Origin: Rhodocyclaceae bacterium
GTDB lineage: Bacteria > Pseudomonadota > Gammaproteobacteria > Burkholderiales > Rhodocyclaceae
Assembly: GCA_016704145.1 (NCBI GenBank)
Contig: JADJAS010000007.1
Location: 1,991,659-2,055,658 of the forward strand
Direction of reading: 5' to 3'
DNA: 64,000 nucleotides
Shown here: in pieces, positions 27,845 to 36,277 of the stretch
Layout of the letters: the number at the start of each line of letters is the position of its first letter
How positions within the stretch are numbered: the stretch's first letter is position 1
The notes under the pieces: generated by a model
Told to the model about the DNA's origin: nothing
The model's database searches: none
The model's input: only the letters and a program-made list of their open reading frames with translations
Made by a program: the position numbers and the translations under genes

Positions 27845-30421
27845 TTATCCGAGCAGCTTCTTGAGTTCGTAGAGTCGTTCGAGCGCCTCGCGCGGCGAGA
27901 GCGCATCCGGGTCGAGTGCTTCCAGCGCGGCGGCGGCCGGATGCGGCTCGGCGGCCGGCGCCGGCTCCGGCAGGCGCGCGAACAGGTCGGGTTGCGGTCC
28001 GGCAAACGCTTCGCGGTTTTCCAGTTGCACCAAGCGTCGCCTGGCGTCGCGCACCACGCTGCCGGGAATGCCGGCCAGCGCCGCGACCTGGATGCCATAG
28101 CTCTGCGAGGCCGGTCCTTCCTCGACCGCGTGTAGGAAGACGATCTTGTGGCCGTGTTCGACGGCGTCGAGGTGCACGTTGGCGCATTCCGGATAGTCCT
28201 GCGCCAGCCGCGTCAGTTCGAAGTAATGCGTGGCGAACAGCGTGAAGGCGCGGTTCTTCTCGATCAGGTGGCGGGCGATGGCGAAGGCCAGCGCCAGGCC
28301 GTCGAAAGTCGAAGTGCCGCGGCCGATCTCGTCCATCAGCACCAGCGACTTCTCCGTGGCGCCATGCAGGATCGCCGCCGCTTCGGTCATCTCGACCATG
28401 AAGGTGGAACGGCCCGAAGCCAGGTCGTCGGCGGCGCCGATGCGCGTGTGGATGGCGTCGATCGGTCCCAGCCGGCAACCGCGGGCGGGGACGAAGCTGC
28501 CGCAATGGGCGAGCAGCACGATCAGCGCTACCTGCCGCATGTAGGTCGACTTGCCGCCCATGTTCGGCCCGGTGATGAGCAGCAGTTTGCGCGTCGCCGA
28601 CAGGCGCGCGTCGTTGGCGATGAAGGCATCCACCTCGCCTTCGACCACCGGATGGCGGCCGGTTTCGAAGTCGATGGTCGGCTCGCCGACGAACGTCGGC
28701 CGCCGCCAGTCGAGGCGGGCTGCCGCGGCGGCAAAGGCGCAAAGGCCGTCGAGCAGCGCCAGCGCGCGGGCGATGCGTTGCAGGTCCGCGATCCATTCCG
28801 CCAACTGGACGAGCAATTCCTCGAACAGTCGCTTCTCCAGCGCCAGCGCCCGCTCGTTGGCGGAGAGCGCCTTGTCCTCGAAGGCTTTCAGTTCCGGCGT
28901 GATGTAGCGCTCGGCGTTCTTCAGCGTCTGCCGGCGCCGGTAGTCGTCCGGCACCTTGTCGGCGTTGGCGTGGGTGACCTCGATGTAGAACCCATGCACC
29001 TTGTTGTATTCGACTTTCAGGCTGGCAATGCCGCTGCGTTCGCGCTCGCGGGTTTCCAGGTCGAGCAGGAACTGGCCGCAGTTGGCCTGCAGGCCGCGCA
29101 GCTCGTCGAGTTCTGACGACCAGCCAGGCGCGATGACGCCGCCGTCGCGCAGCTGGGTCGAAGGCTCGGCGGCGACTGCGCGCCCGAGCAGGTCCGGGCA
29201 TTCCGGCGGCGCGGCGAGATCGGCTGAGATCAAAGTCAGCCGTGGCGAGACGCCACCCTGCATCAGTTCCCGGACGGCCGGCAGTTGTGCCAGGCTATCG
29301 CGCAGCCCGGAGAGGTCGCGCGGCCGCGCGCTGCGCAGGGCGATGCGCGCCGTGATGCGCTCGACGTCGGCGACGGCCTTGAGCCCCTTGCGCACCGCTT
29401 GCCAGGGGCCGTCACCGGCCTCGCCGAGCAACTCCGTGACGGCGGCGTGCCGCTGCGCCGCCTCGTCGCGATCGGCCAGCGGATGATGCAGGCAATGACG
29501 CAGCCAGCGGGAGCCCATGCCGGTCGAGCAGGTGTCGAGCAACGACAGCAGCGTCGGCGCCGGCTGGCCGCGCAGCGTTTCGGAAATTTCCAGATTGCGC
29601 CGCGTGGCGGCGTCGAGGCGAAGGTAAGCCCCTTCGTGCTCGACGGTCAGGCCGGTGACGTGCGCCAGCGACTGCATCTGCGTCGAGCGCGCGTAGGCGT
29701 GGAGCGCGCCGGCGGCGCCGACGGCGAGCGGCGCGAGATCGGCGCCGAAGCCGGCCAGGTCGCGGGTGCCGAAGTGCTCGGCCAGCTGCCGGGCGGCGGC
29801 CCCGCCGTCGAATTGCCAGTCCGGCAGGCGCTTGATGCTGGCGGCGCGCGCGGCCTGCATGTCGTCCGACAGCGCTTCGGGGATCAGCACCTCGGCCGGC
29901 CGCAAGCGCTCGATCTGCGCCGGCAGCGCCGACAGCGGTGCTTCGAGCAGGCGGAAGTCGCCGCTGGCCAGGTTGAGCCAGGCCAGGCCGATGCGGTTGC
30001 GTTCGCGGGTGACGGCCAGCAGCAGGCTGTCGCTGCGCTCGTCGAGCAGGTTGGCGTCGGTCAGCGTGCCCGGCGTGACGATCCGTGTCACGGCGCGTTC
30101 GACCGGCCCCTTGCTGGTGGCGGGATCGCCGATCTGCTCGCAGATGGCCACCGACTCGCCTAGCTTCACCAGCCGGGCCAGATACTGTTCGACGGCGTGG
30201 TAGGGCACGCCGGCCATGGGGATCGGCTTGCCCGCCGAGTGGCCGCGCGCCGTCAGCGTGATGTCGAGCAGCCGGGCCGCCTTCTCCGCGTCCTCGTGGA
30301 ACAGCTCGTAGAAGTCGCCCATGCGGTAAAAGAGCAGCACGTCCGGATGCTGGCACTTGAGCGCCAGATACTGCTGCATCATGGGCGTGTGCGCCGGCGG
30401 GGTGACGGCCGTGGTGCTCAT
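27845..30421 (-). CDS. mutS: DNA mismatch repair protein MutS
   Basis: The 858-aa protein has the N-terminal mismatch-binding domain with the Phe-x-Glu motif (FYRMGDFYELF), connector, lever and clamp domains, and a C-terminal ABC-type ATPase. Walker A is GPNMGGKST and the Walker B region is VLMDEIGRGTSTFDG. It recognises mispairs and recruits MutL. The gene is 12 bp downstream of the acyltransferase and co-directional. An internal dispersed-repeat copy (29231-29257) encodes part of GGVSPRLTLIS. Confidence 0.97.
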   Translation of the reverse strand: MSTTAVTPPAHTPMMQQYLALKCQHPDVLLFYRMGDFYELFHEDAEKAARLLDITLTARGHSAGKPIPMAGVPYHAVEQYLARLVKLGESVAICEQIGDPATSKGPVERAVTRIVTPGTLTDANLLDERSDSLLLAVTRERNRIGLAWLNLASGDFRLLEAPLSALPAQIERLRPAEVLIPEALSDDMQAARAASIKRLPDWQFDGGAAARQLAEHFGTRDLAGFGADLAPLAVGAAGALHAYARSTQMQSLAHVTGLTVEHEGAYLRLDAATRRNLEISETLRGQPAPTLLSLLDTCSTGMGSRWLRHCLHHPLADRDEAAQRHAAVTELLGEAGDGPWQAVRKGLKAVADVERITARIALRSARPRDLSGLRDSLAQLPAVRELMQGGVSPRLTLISADLAAPPECPDLLGRAVAAEPSTQLRDGGVIAPGWSSELDELRGLQANCGQFLLDLETRERERSGIASLKVEYNKVHGFYIEVTHANADKVPDDYRRRQTLKNAERYITPELKAFEDKALSANERALALEKRLFEELLVQLAEWIADLQRIARALALLDGLCAFAAAAARLDWRRPTFVGEPTIDFETGRHPVVEGEVDAFIANDARLSATRKLLLITGPNMGGKSTYMRQVALIVLLAHCGSFVPARGCRLGPIDAIHTRIGAADDLASGRSTFMVEMTEAAAILHGATEKSLVLMDEIGRGTSTFDGLALAFAIARHLIEKNRAFTLFATHYFELTRLAQDYPECANVHLDAVEHGHKIVFLHAVEEGPASQSYGIQVAALAGIPGSVVRDARRRLVQLENREAFAGPQPDLFARLPEPAPAAEPHPAAAALEALDPDALSPREALERLYELKKLLG
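29231..29257 (+). repeat. Dispersed short repeat inside mutS
   Basis: CAAAGTCAGCCGTGGCG followed by CGCCACC lies inside the mutS coding region. On the coding strand it gives GGVSPRLT in the core domain. The copy is nearly identical to that at 51182. Confidence 0.6.
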
Positions 30422-30433
30422 CGTCGGACGTGC

Positions 30434-31192
30434 TCAGGCGGGCGAGTACAGCGCGCGTTCGATGTCGTCGGCGATGGTATCGAAGAACGGCCGGATGTAG
30501 GGTGCCAGGCCAACGACGACCGCGCCGACGTCGATCATCGAGGGAAAACGTTCACCGTGGTGGTCGATGGCGCCGCCGATCGGCACGATGGCCACGCCGA
30601 GATGGGCGATGCTGTGAGCGAGTTGCGGCTCGGCGAGCATGAACAGCGTGGCGATGCCGCGCGTCCGCGCGAGGGCAATCAGGCCCAGGTAGAGCCCGAG
30701 AGTCAGATAGGGCAAGCGGATGCGCGGCGTGATGCCGAAATCATCGTCGATGACGAAAGCCTGGGCCGCCTCGCCGGGTCGCCGGCGATAGTTGGCAGCT
30801 ACCGTCAGCAGTGACATTTCGGCGATGCGGGAACGGTCGAGCGCCGCGGTGTCGACAATGCGGCGATCGAGAGCCGCGCCGCATGCCGTCTCGAACGGTA
30901 GCGGAGCCGTCGGGTGTTCGGGATCGGGCAGCACCAGGCGGGCGCCGCCGACGAAGGCATGCGTCGCGACGGCGCGCACCAGACAGTGCACGGCGTGGCG
31001 GTCGTAGTCGTCGGTCGCGATGCCGTCCGCCCGGCGCGGTTCCCAGCCCAGCTCGTCGGCATAGACCTTGTGTCGCAGGTGGAAGTTGTGCCACTTCAGT
31101 TCCGGGGTGGTCGCCGGCACGACCTCGAAATACTTGCGATAGCCTTCGGAAAAGCTGGCGATGCTGATGCCGGGCGGCAGTGCTTCTGGCAT
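30434..31192 (-). CDS. PEP-CTERM/exosortase-associated acyltransferase (AHL synthase-like GNAT)
   Basis: The 252-aa protein resembles the acyl-homoserine-lactone-synthase-like GNAT group linked with PEP-CTERM/exosortase genomes. The N-terminus has YFEVVPATTPELKW and RHKVYADELGWEP; the central region has GGARLVLPDP and IAEMSLLTVAANYRRR, where acyl donor binding is expected. It ends with ALARTRGIATLFMLAEPQL. It probably transfers a fatty acyl chain to a small acceptor. Its ATG directly abuts the TAA of the LolA-like gene, so they are coupled, and mutS follows. No exosortase is present in the window. Confidence 0.82.
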   Translation of the reverse strand: MPEALPPGISIASFSEGYRKYFEVVPATTPELKWHNFHLRHKVYADELGWEPRRADGIATDDYDRHAVHCLVRAVATHAFVGGARLVLPDPEHPTAPLPFETACGAALDRRIVDTAALDRSRIAEMSLLTVAANYRRRPGEAAQAFVIDDDFGITPRIRLPYLTLGLYLGLIALARTRGIATLFMLAEPQLAHSIAHLGVAIVPIGGAIDHHGERFPSMIDVGAVVVGLAPYIRPFFDTIADDIERALYSPA

Positions 31193-31963
31193 TTAGTCCA
31201 ACTTCTTCAAGTAATCCTTGGTGAATATCTTGTCGGGCAGGTCGCGCAGCTTCATGCCGGAATAACTCAGCACCGATTGCTCGCCTTCCTTCAGCGCGTC
31301 TTCCATGACCAGCCGGGTCGGCCGCGTCTTGCCCGCCATCGGCAGGAACTCCTCGTAGCGGCAGCGCTTCAGCAGCCGGTTGGACAGCGAGTAGAACTCT
31401 GCCTTCAGAGGCCAAAAATTCTTCTTGTTCACCCAATAGACGACGCGCTGGTATGTCACGCTGCGGTCCACCGCCTTCAGTTCGAGGACATGATAGTGCT
31501 CGCCGTTGATCGTTTCGCCGCCGGTGACCCTGGGCAGGTAGTCGCCGGCGAAGTTCGCCCGCGCCAGGTCGCCGTTCGCCACCTGGCCGGTCAGCCGCTG
31601 CGCCAGCGAAAGGCGGATCGGCTGCGACACCTCGGGCATGAACACCCACAGGTCGCGCCCCTTCATCAGCATGATCTGGCCGCGGTCGGCGGCCGGCTCG
31701 GTGACCATGACCACGCTGTTTTCGTTGCCCTTGGACAGCACCCGATACTTGCGCGTCTCGCTCGACTTGTCGGCCAGCGTGGTGGCGATCGCGATGTCCA
31801 CCTGGAAACCCTCGGCTGGGAAGCGGATATGGTCCGCCTTTTCGACCACGGCCTGCGCCTCGGCATCCGCCGCCTCCTGGCCGTGAACGGCGGCGGCGCA
31901 GGCGAACAGTATCGCGGCGGCGAGGGCGCGCCGGGTTTTGGCATAAAATTCACCGATTGTCAT
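31193..31963 (-). CDS. Outer membrane lipoprotein-sorting (LolA-like) periplasmic protein
   Basis: The protein has an N-terminal signal peptide (KTRRALAAAILFACAAAVHGQ) and then a LolA/LolB-like half-barrel core: VDIAIATTLADKSSETRKYRVLS, followed by GRDLWVFMPEVSQPIRLS and AGDYLPRVTGGETINGEHY. Such proteins shuttle lipids or lipoproteins between membranes. ATG 31963 is chosen; TTG 31987 would extend it. The divergent ABC ATPase starts only 26 bp away, so the promoters must overlap the coding regions. Confidence 0.82.
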   Translation of the reverse strand: MTIGEFYAKTRRALAAAILFACAAAVHGQEAADAEAQAVVEKADHIRFPAEGFQVDIAIATTLADKSSETRKYRVLSKGNENSVVMVTEPAADRGQIMLMKGRDLWVFMPEVSQPIRLSLAQRLTGQVANGDLARANFAGDYLPRVTGGETINGEHYHVLELKAVDRSVTYQRVVYWVNKKNFWPLKAEFYSLSNRLLKRCRYEEFLPMAGKTRPTRLVMEDALKEGEQSVLSYSGMKLRDLPDKIFTKDYLKKLD

Positions 31964-31989
31964 GGCTGCCACAGGCTCCGTCTTCAATC

Positions 31990-32742
31990 ATGAGCGTCGT
32001 CCGCGTCGAACATGTGTCCAGGGATTACCGGCTTGGCGACCAACTCGTCCGCGCGGTCAATGATATCTCGCTGTCGGTCGAGGCGGGCGTTTTTCTGGCC
32101 ATTTCAGGACCATCGGGCAGCGGCAAGACCACGCTGCTCAACTTGATCGGCTGCATCGATCGGCCCACCCAGGGCAACATCTACATCGACGACCGGCCGG
32201 TGGCGGGCATGACCGACAACCAGCTGGCGGCGCTGCGGCTGCGCTCGATCGGTTTTATCTTTCAGACCTTCAACCTGCTGCCGGTGCTGTCGGCGGCCGA
32301 GAACGTCGAGTATCCGCTGCTGCAACGGCCGGAGATGACCGCCGGCGAACGCAAGGAGCGTGTCGGTCACTTCCTCAATGTCGTCGGCCTCGCCGACCGC
32401 ATGAACAATCGGCCCAACCAACTGTCGGGCGGACAGCGGCAACGGGTGGCCATCGCCCGTGCCCTGGCCGGTTCGCCGAGCATCATCCTGGCCGACGAGC
32501 CGACCGCCAATCTCGACAAGAAGACCGGTGTCGGCATCCTGCGGCTGATGAAGAAGATCAACCAGAAGATGAATACCACGTTCATTTTTTCCACGCACGA
32601 CCGCCGTGTCGTGGATATGGCCGACCGCCTGGTGCAGATGGAGGACGGCAGGATTCAAGCGCTCGGCGTGCGCCGCGAAGGCGAATGGCTGCTGGCGCCC
32701 GAACGCCATGCCGACGAAGACGACAAGGGAGACGACAAGTGA
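31990..32742 (+). CDS. LolD/MacB-type ABC transporter ATP-binding protein
   Basis: The 250-aa ATPase has Walker A GPSGSGKTT, signature LSGGQRQRVAIARAL and Walker B IILADEPTANLDKKTG, with the FNLLPVLSAAENVEYPLL segment typical of the LolD/MacB mechanotransmission class. These ATPases pair with FtsX-like permeases to move lipids, lipoproteins or peptides across the envelope. No permease is present beside it. It overlaps the beta-barrel gene start by 4 bp, indicating coupling. Confidence 0.9.
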   Translation: MSVVRVEHVSRDYRLGDQLVRAVNDISLSVEAGVFLAISGPSGSGKTTLLNLIGCIDRPTQGNIYIDDRPVAGMTDNQLAALRLRSIGFIFQTFNLLPVLSAAENVEYPLLQRPEMTAGERKERVGHFLNVVGLADRMNNRPNQLSGGQRQRVAIARALAGSPSIILADEPTANLDKKTGVGILRLMKKINQKMNTTFIFSTHDRRVVDMADRLVQMEDGRIQALGVRREGEWLLAPERHADEDDKGDDK

Positions 32743-34117
32743 ACGGGAAACCTGTTGGCCGCATGCTGGCGCGCTGCGCGCTGCTGGCCGCATTGACGGC
32801 GTTTGCGCAGGCCGGCCGCGCCGATTCGCGCGATGCTCTGTTCGGCGACGACGACGATGCTCCCGGGACCGCGACGAAAGTCAGCGGCGGCGGCACGCCG
32901 AACAAGGCGGAGTCCGGGGCGGGCCTCAAGGGGTTCGTGCAGTTCGAGGCGGCGCGGACCACCGGCGGCGACAGCCATTGGTCGAAGTTGCGCACGCGCG
33001 GCGAGTTCGGCGGCCAGGGCGGCCTGGGCGAGGGCGTCAAGTGGAAGGCCAGCGCCCGCGTCGACTACGATGCCGTTTTCGACATCAACGATCGCTATCC
33101 GACGGCGGTGGCGCGCGACCAGCGCTCGAACGCCATGCTGCGCGAGACGTATCTGGACATCAGTCGCGGCGACTGGGATTTCCGGCTCGGCCGCCAGCAC
33201 GTGGTCTGGGGCGAGATGGTCGGGCTGTTCTTCGCCGATGTTGTCTCGGCGCGCGACCTGCGGGAATTCATCCTGCCCGACTTCGACGTGTTGCGCACCC
33301 CGCAATGGGCGGTGCGGGCCGAGTACTTCAAGAACGACGCCCACGCCGAACTGCTCTGGGTGCCCGTCGCCAGCTACGACGACATCGGCAAGCCGGGCGC
33401 CGAGTTCTATCCGTATCAGGCGGTGCCGCCGGGCTATACCGCCCGCTATCGCAATGTCGACCGGCCTTCGCGCAGGCTGAGCAACGGCAATTACGGCATC
33501 CGCCTGTCGGCCTTGCGCGGTGGCTGGGATTTCTCCGGCTTTGTTTATCGGAGCATGGACATTCAGCCGACCTTCCATCGTCAGATCGTCGGCTCGGCCA
33601 TGGTGTTCGAGCCGCGCCACGGCCGTATCACGCAGACGGGCGGCACCGTCGCCAAGGACCTCGGCGCGACGTGGTGCTGAAGGGCGAGGCTGTCTATACC
33701 CGCGGCCGTCAGTTCGGCGTGCCCAATCCTTTCGATGCCGACGGTCTGGTTCGCCAGAACACCGTCGATTGGGCGGCGGGACTCGATTTCACCCTGCCGG
33801 CCGACACGCGCTTCAACGTCCAGCTGTTCCAGCGCGTGTTCTTCGACCGCAGCCGGGACCTCATTCCCGACGAGCATGAGAACGGCTACAGCCTCTACCT
33901 GAACAAGAAGTTCGGCAGCAAGTGGGAAGCCCAGGCGACCTGGATCGCCAGCCTCAACCGCAGCGACTGGCTGTTCCGGCCGCGCCTGCAGTGGAACTTC
34001 GAAAAGAACTGGCGCTGGCTGATCGGCGCCGACGTGTTCAACGGCCCGCCGGCCGGCATGTTCGGCCAGTACGACGCCCGCGACCGCGCCTACACGGAGA
34101 TTCGCTACAGCTTTTGA
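32739..34117 (+). pseudogene. DUF1302-like outer-membrane beta-barrel protein, interrupted by a -1 frameshift
   Basis: The gene starts at GTG 32739, overlapping the ATPase stop. The product has a signal peptide (LARCALLAALTAFAQAGRA), an Asp-rich start and then barrel strands. LGRQHVVWGEMVGLFFADVVS followed by RDLREFILPDFD is the DUF1302 hallmark. The frame breaks at about 33665-33668 (CTCGGCGCGACG); one missing C would restore DLGADVVLKGEAVYTRG and a 459-aa protein ending ARDRAYTEIRYSF. The C-terminal Phe fits an outer-membrane barrel. It may form the outer-membrane exit or lipid port for the adjacent ABC/LolA system. Sequencing error is possible. Confidence 0.82.
32877..32899 (+). repeat. 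Dispersed short repeat in the beta-barrel gene
   Basis: AAAGTCAGCGGCGGCGG then CACGCC encodes KVSGGGTP, between the signal peptide region and the first barrel strand. This is an unstructured area likely to tolerate insertion. Confidence 0.5.
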
Positions 34118-34122
34118 TCTAC

Positions 34123-34153
34123 ACCATGAAGCGCGTGGCGTTTTCCGGGTCGC
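34123..34153. repeat. 31-bp direct repeat, left copy, flanking the VapBC module
   Basis: ACCATGAAGCGCGTGGCG plus the next 13 bp match 34977-35007 with a single mismatch. The right copy is the true 3' end of the FeeM-PilZ gene (encoding ATRFMV); the left copy lies in non-coding sequence just after the beta-barrel gene. Confidence 0.85.
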
Positions 34154-34179
34154 AGTCCCTCGGGCCGGTCAGCGACCGA

Positions 34180-34578
34180 TCAACGACGAGCGTCTGATCT
34201 AGCCAAATCGCCCGTCCATTCCAGAATTCCCGTGTCGGCGGTCATCAGCGGGGTCCCGCGCGTAATGGCGGTTGCCACGATGAATCGGTCGGCCGGGTCG
34301 CGATGCAGGCGTTCCAGTTGGCAGGCTAGCAGGGCGATGCGGCCGTCGATGGGAATTTCGACGAGGCCGGCCTGCAGCCAGTCTTCACGCCAATGAGCTA
34401 CCGGCATTGGCAATGCAATACGCTTGCGCTCCGCCAGCATTGCGACCTCCCAGAAACTGATGGCGCTGACGGCTATCTGGCCGGCCGGCCAGGCGAGCTT
34501 GATCTGATGCCGGGCTTGCTGCCCCAGGGATGGATCATCGCCATCCATCCAGAGCAGGACATGGGTGTCGACGATCAT
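34180..34578 (-). CDS. PIN-domain toxin, VapC-like
   Basis: The 132-aa PIN-domain ribonuclease has the acidic residues of the active site: Asp in MIVDTHVLLW, Glu in SFWEVAML and Asp in HRDPADRFIVATAI and in LMTADTGI. It probably cleaves RNA. It overlaps the antitoxin stop by 4 bp (ATGA), giving the usual antitoxin-toxin coupling. Confidence 0.9.
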   Translation of the reverse strand: MIVDTHVLLWMDGDDPSLGQQARHQIKLAWPAGQIAVSAISFWEVAMLAERKRIALPMPVAHWREDWLQAGLVEIPIDGRIALLACQLERLHRDPADRFIVATAITRGTPLMTADTGILEWTGDLARSDARR

Positions 34579-34805
34579 CCCAGCGCATTCCAGAGATCGT
34601 CCTCGAGCGGTGCAATGACATCGCCGCGAATCTCCAACCCCTGGTGGAGGCCAAACGGCGACCCCTTCCGCCCCCCGGAATAGGGCCGCAATTCGGCGAC
34701 CGGCTTGCCGTTCTTGGTGACAATCCATGACTCCCCGGTCGCCGCGACCTTGTCCATTAGGGCAAGGCATTTCGCCTTGAATTCAGATGCTTGAATGGTT
34801 GGCAT
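34575..34805 (-). CDS. Phd/YefM-family antitoxin
   Basis: The 76-aa protein begins MPTIQASEFKAKCLALMDKV and has WIVTKNGKPVAELRPY, the Phd/YefM DNA-binding domain. The C-terminal tail (IAPLEDDLWNALG) is the usual toxin-binding region. It is the first gene of the pair and probably represses the operon through the palindrome just upstream. Confidence 0.9.
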   Translation of the reverse strand: MPTIQASEFKAKCLALMDKVAATGESWIVTKNGKPVAELRPYSGGRKGSPFGLHQGLEIRGDVIAPLEDDLWNALG

Positions 34806-34823
34806 GATCGTTCGCCCAAAGTT

Positions 34824-34867
34824 ATGACTATAAGAATAACCATAGTCATCAATTTGGTCATTGTCAA
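34824..34867 (-). promoter_or_regulatory. Promoter and autoregulatory operator of the toxin-antitoxin pair
   Basis: On the minus strand, TTGACA (34867-34862) and TATGGT are 17 bp apart, a strong sigma70 promoter. The perfect inverted repeat ATGACTAT-N10-ATAGTCAT (34824-34849) overlaps the -10 region. It begins 19 bp upstream of the antitoxin start, as expected for an antitoxin operator. Confidence 0.75.
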
Positions 34868-34972
34868 TGGCGTAGCTTGGGAGAATGCTCCGGGATGTCA
34901 CCAGGCCACATTGGTGTGTGCCACATTGGTGCTTTGCATATAGGCGGTTTCTACCTGCCGTCTCCCAGCTTT

Positions 34973-36277
34973 TCAGACCATGAAGCGCGTGGCGTTTTCC
35001 AGGTCGCCGTGGGTTTTGCCGGCGGTGAGCGCGCTGACGAACTTGTTCCAGACCAGGTCGGGCTCCCCCAGTTCGAAGCCGTAGAGGTCGACGGCACCAT
35101 TGATATGGTCGCGCACGGCCATGGCCTTGACGGTCGAGATATCGTGCCAGCCCAGCTTGATCGTTGCGTCGCTCCAGATGTTCATGGGCACCGGTTTCTC
35201 CGTCTTTGCCTGGAAACCATACTTCGACACCTCGATCACCTGCATGGTGTAGCGCACTTGCTGGCCGCCGCCGGCCACCGTCAGATAGCCAGGGCATTTG
35301 AACGAGTAGCGGCTCCAGCGCCGGTTCTTGCGGCCGTCGCCGGTCGGTGTCGATAGCCTGGGCAGCACGGCATCGTACTCCGGCAGGTCGTAGATCGAAT
35401 GCAGCAGCCGCTTCTTGTGGTCGTCGAGATTGGCGAAACCGTCGGTGCGAACATTGAAGAAATGGTCGAGCAGATCCGGCGTCAGCACCGGGTCGTTGGT
35501 GGTGTAGTAGCGGCGTTGCGGCCAGAGGATGTTGGCCAGGTCGGTCCGCGTGAAGTAGGCGTGCAGGTTCTTGCGTGGCGGCTTGGCGCCATAGGCCTGT
35601 TCGAAGACCTCCGGCGCATGGCGCAGGTCCAGCCAGGCGCCGATGGCTGGCGCGCCGTTGGCGAAATCGTATTCCTCGACCATGTTGGCCGTCAGGCGGC
35701 GAAAGAACAGCAGCGACTCATACAGTTCGATGCGGTTCGGGTTGACCGCAATGACCAGGTGGCGCGTGTCGAAGAAGCTGGTGCAATACTCATACATGAA
35801 CTTCATCAGCGGGAACAGGATCGCCCCGCCTGTCTTGCGGAAGCGCGGATCGATGGCGAGCGCCGACACCTCGGCGATATTGCCCTCCTTGGCCCGCACG
35901 CCGGCAAGGTCGAAAATCGCCTGCAGCGGAAAGCCGAAGGCGCTGTCCCGGATCAGCGACATGGTGCCGACCACCTCGCCGTCCCACTTGGCGCACAGCG
36001 TGGTCGTGGTCGGCAGGGCGTGGTAGAGCGTCACGCGCATGCCCGAGGGATGCGGCTTCATGAAGCCGCTGGACACGTAGGCGTCGTGCAGCAGCCGGAA
36101 GCAGGCCTCCAGTTCCTCGCGCGTCTCGGCGATTTTCAGTTGCAGGCGGTCGCTGGGCGCCGGATCGCAATCAACGAACGACCGGTACAGCGCAAAGCGC
36201 CGCTCGCGCGGCAGCACGGCCAGCGCGCGGCGCAGGGCCTTGCGCAGGGTGGGTACGATGCCGCCCTTCATGGCCAC
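34973..36277 (-). CDS. FeeM-like N-acyltransferase fused to a C-terminal PilZ domain
   Basis: The 434-aa protein has a GNAT-type N-acyl amino acid synthase (FeeM-like) region: EELEACFRLLHDAYVSSGFM, LCAKWDGEVVGTMSLIRDS and IAEVSALAIDPRFRKTGGAI (about 50-230). A PilZ domain follows (about 325-420): RRWSR fits RxxxR and EVSKYG fits [D/N]xSxxG except that Glu replaces Asp/Asn. FeeM-type enzymes join fatty acyl groups to amino acids, so c-di-GMP may control acyl-amino-acid or lipid production. That regulation is inference. The C-terminal end (NATRFMV) is duplicated at 34123. Confidence 0.8.
   Translation of the reverse strand: MAMKGGIVPTLRKALRRALAVLPRERRFALYRSFVDCDPAPSDRLQLKIAETREELEACFRLLHDAYVSSGFMKPHPSGMRVTLYHALPTTTTLCAKWDGEVVGTMSLIRDSAFGFPLQAIFDLAGVRAKEGNIAEVSALAIDPRFRKTGGAILFPLMKFMYEYCTSFFDTRHLVIAVNPNRIELYESLLFFRRLTANMVEEYDFANGAPAIGAWLDLRHAPEVFEQAYGAKPPRKNLHAYFTRTDLANILWPQRRYYTTNDPVLTPDLLDHFFNVRTDGFANLDDHKKRLLHSIYDLPEYDAVLPRLSTPTGDGRKNRRWSRYSFKCPGYLTVAGGGQQVRYTMQVIEVSKYGFQAKTEKPVPMNIWSDATIKLGWHDISTVKAMAVRDHINGAVDLYGFELGEPDLVWNKFVSALTAGKTHGDLENATRFMV
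34977..35007. repeat. 31-bp direct repeat, right copy (3' end of FeeM-PilZ gene)
   Basis: This partner of 34123-34153 differs at one base. The two copies lie 854 bp apart and bracket the toxin-antitoxin pair and its promoter. This suggests the module was inserted near, or duplicated with, the gene end. Confidence 0.85.

Noticed and set aside
32606..34117. Single long frame covering the beta-barrel gene
   Set aside because: Its first half is out of frame with the recognisable signal peptide and barrel sequence. Only the part after about 33670 is real, in line with a frameshift.
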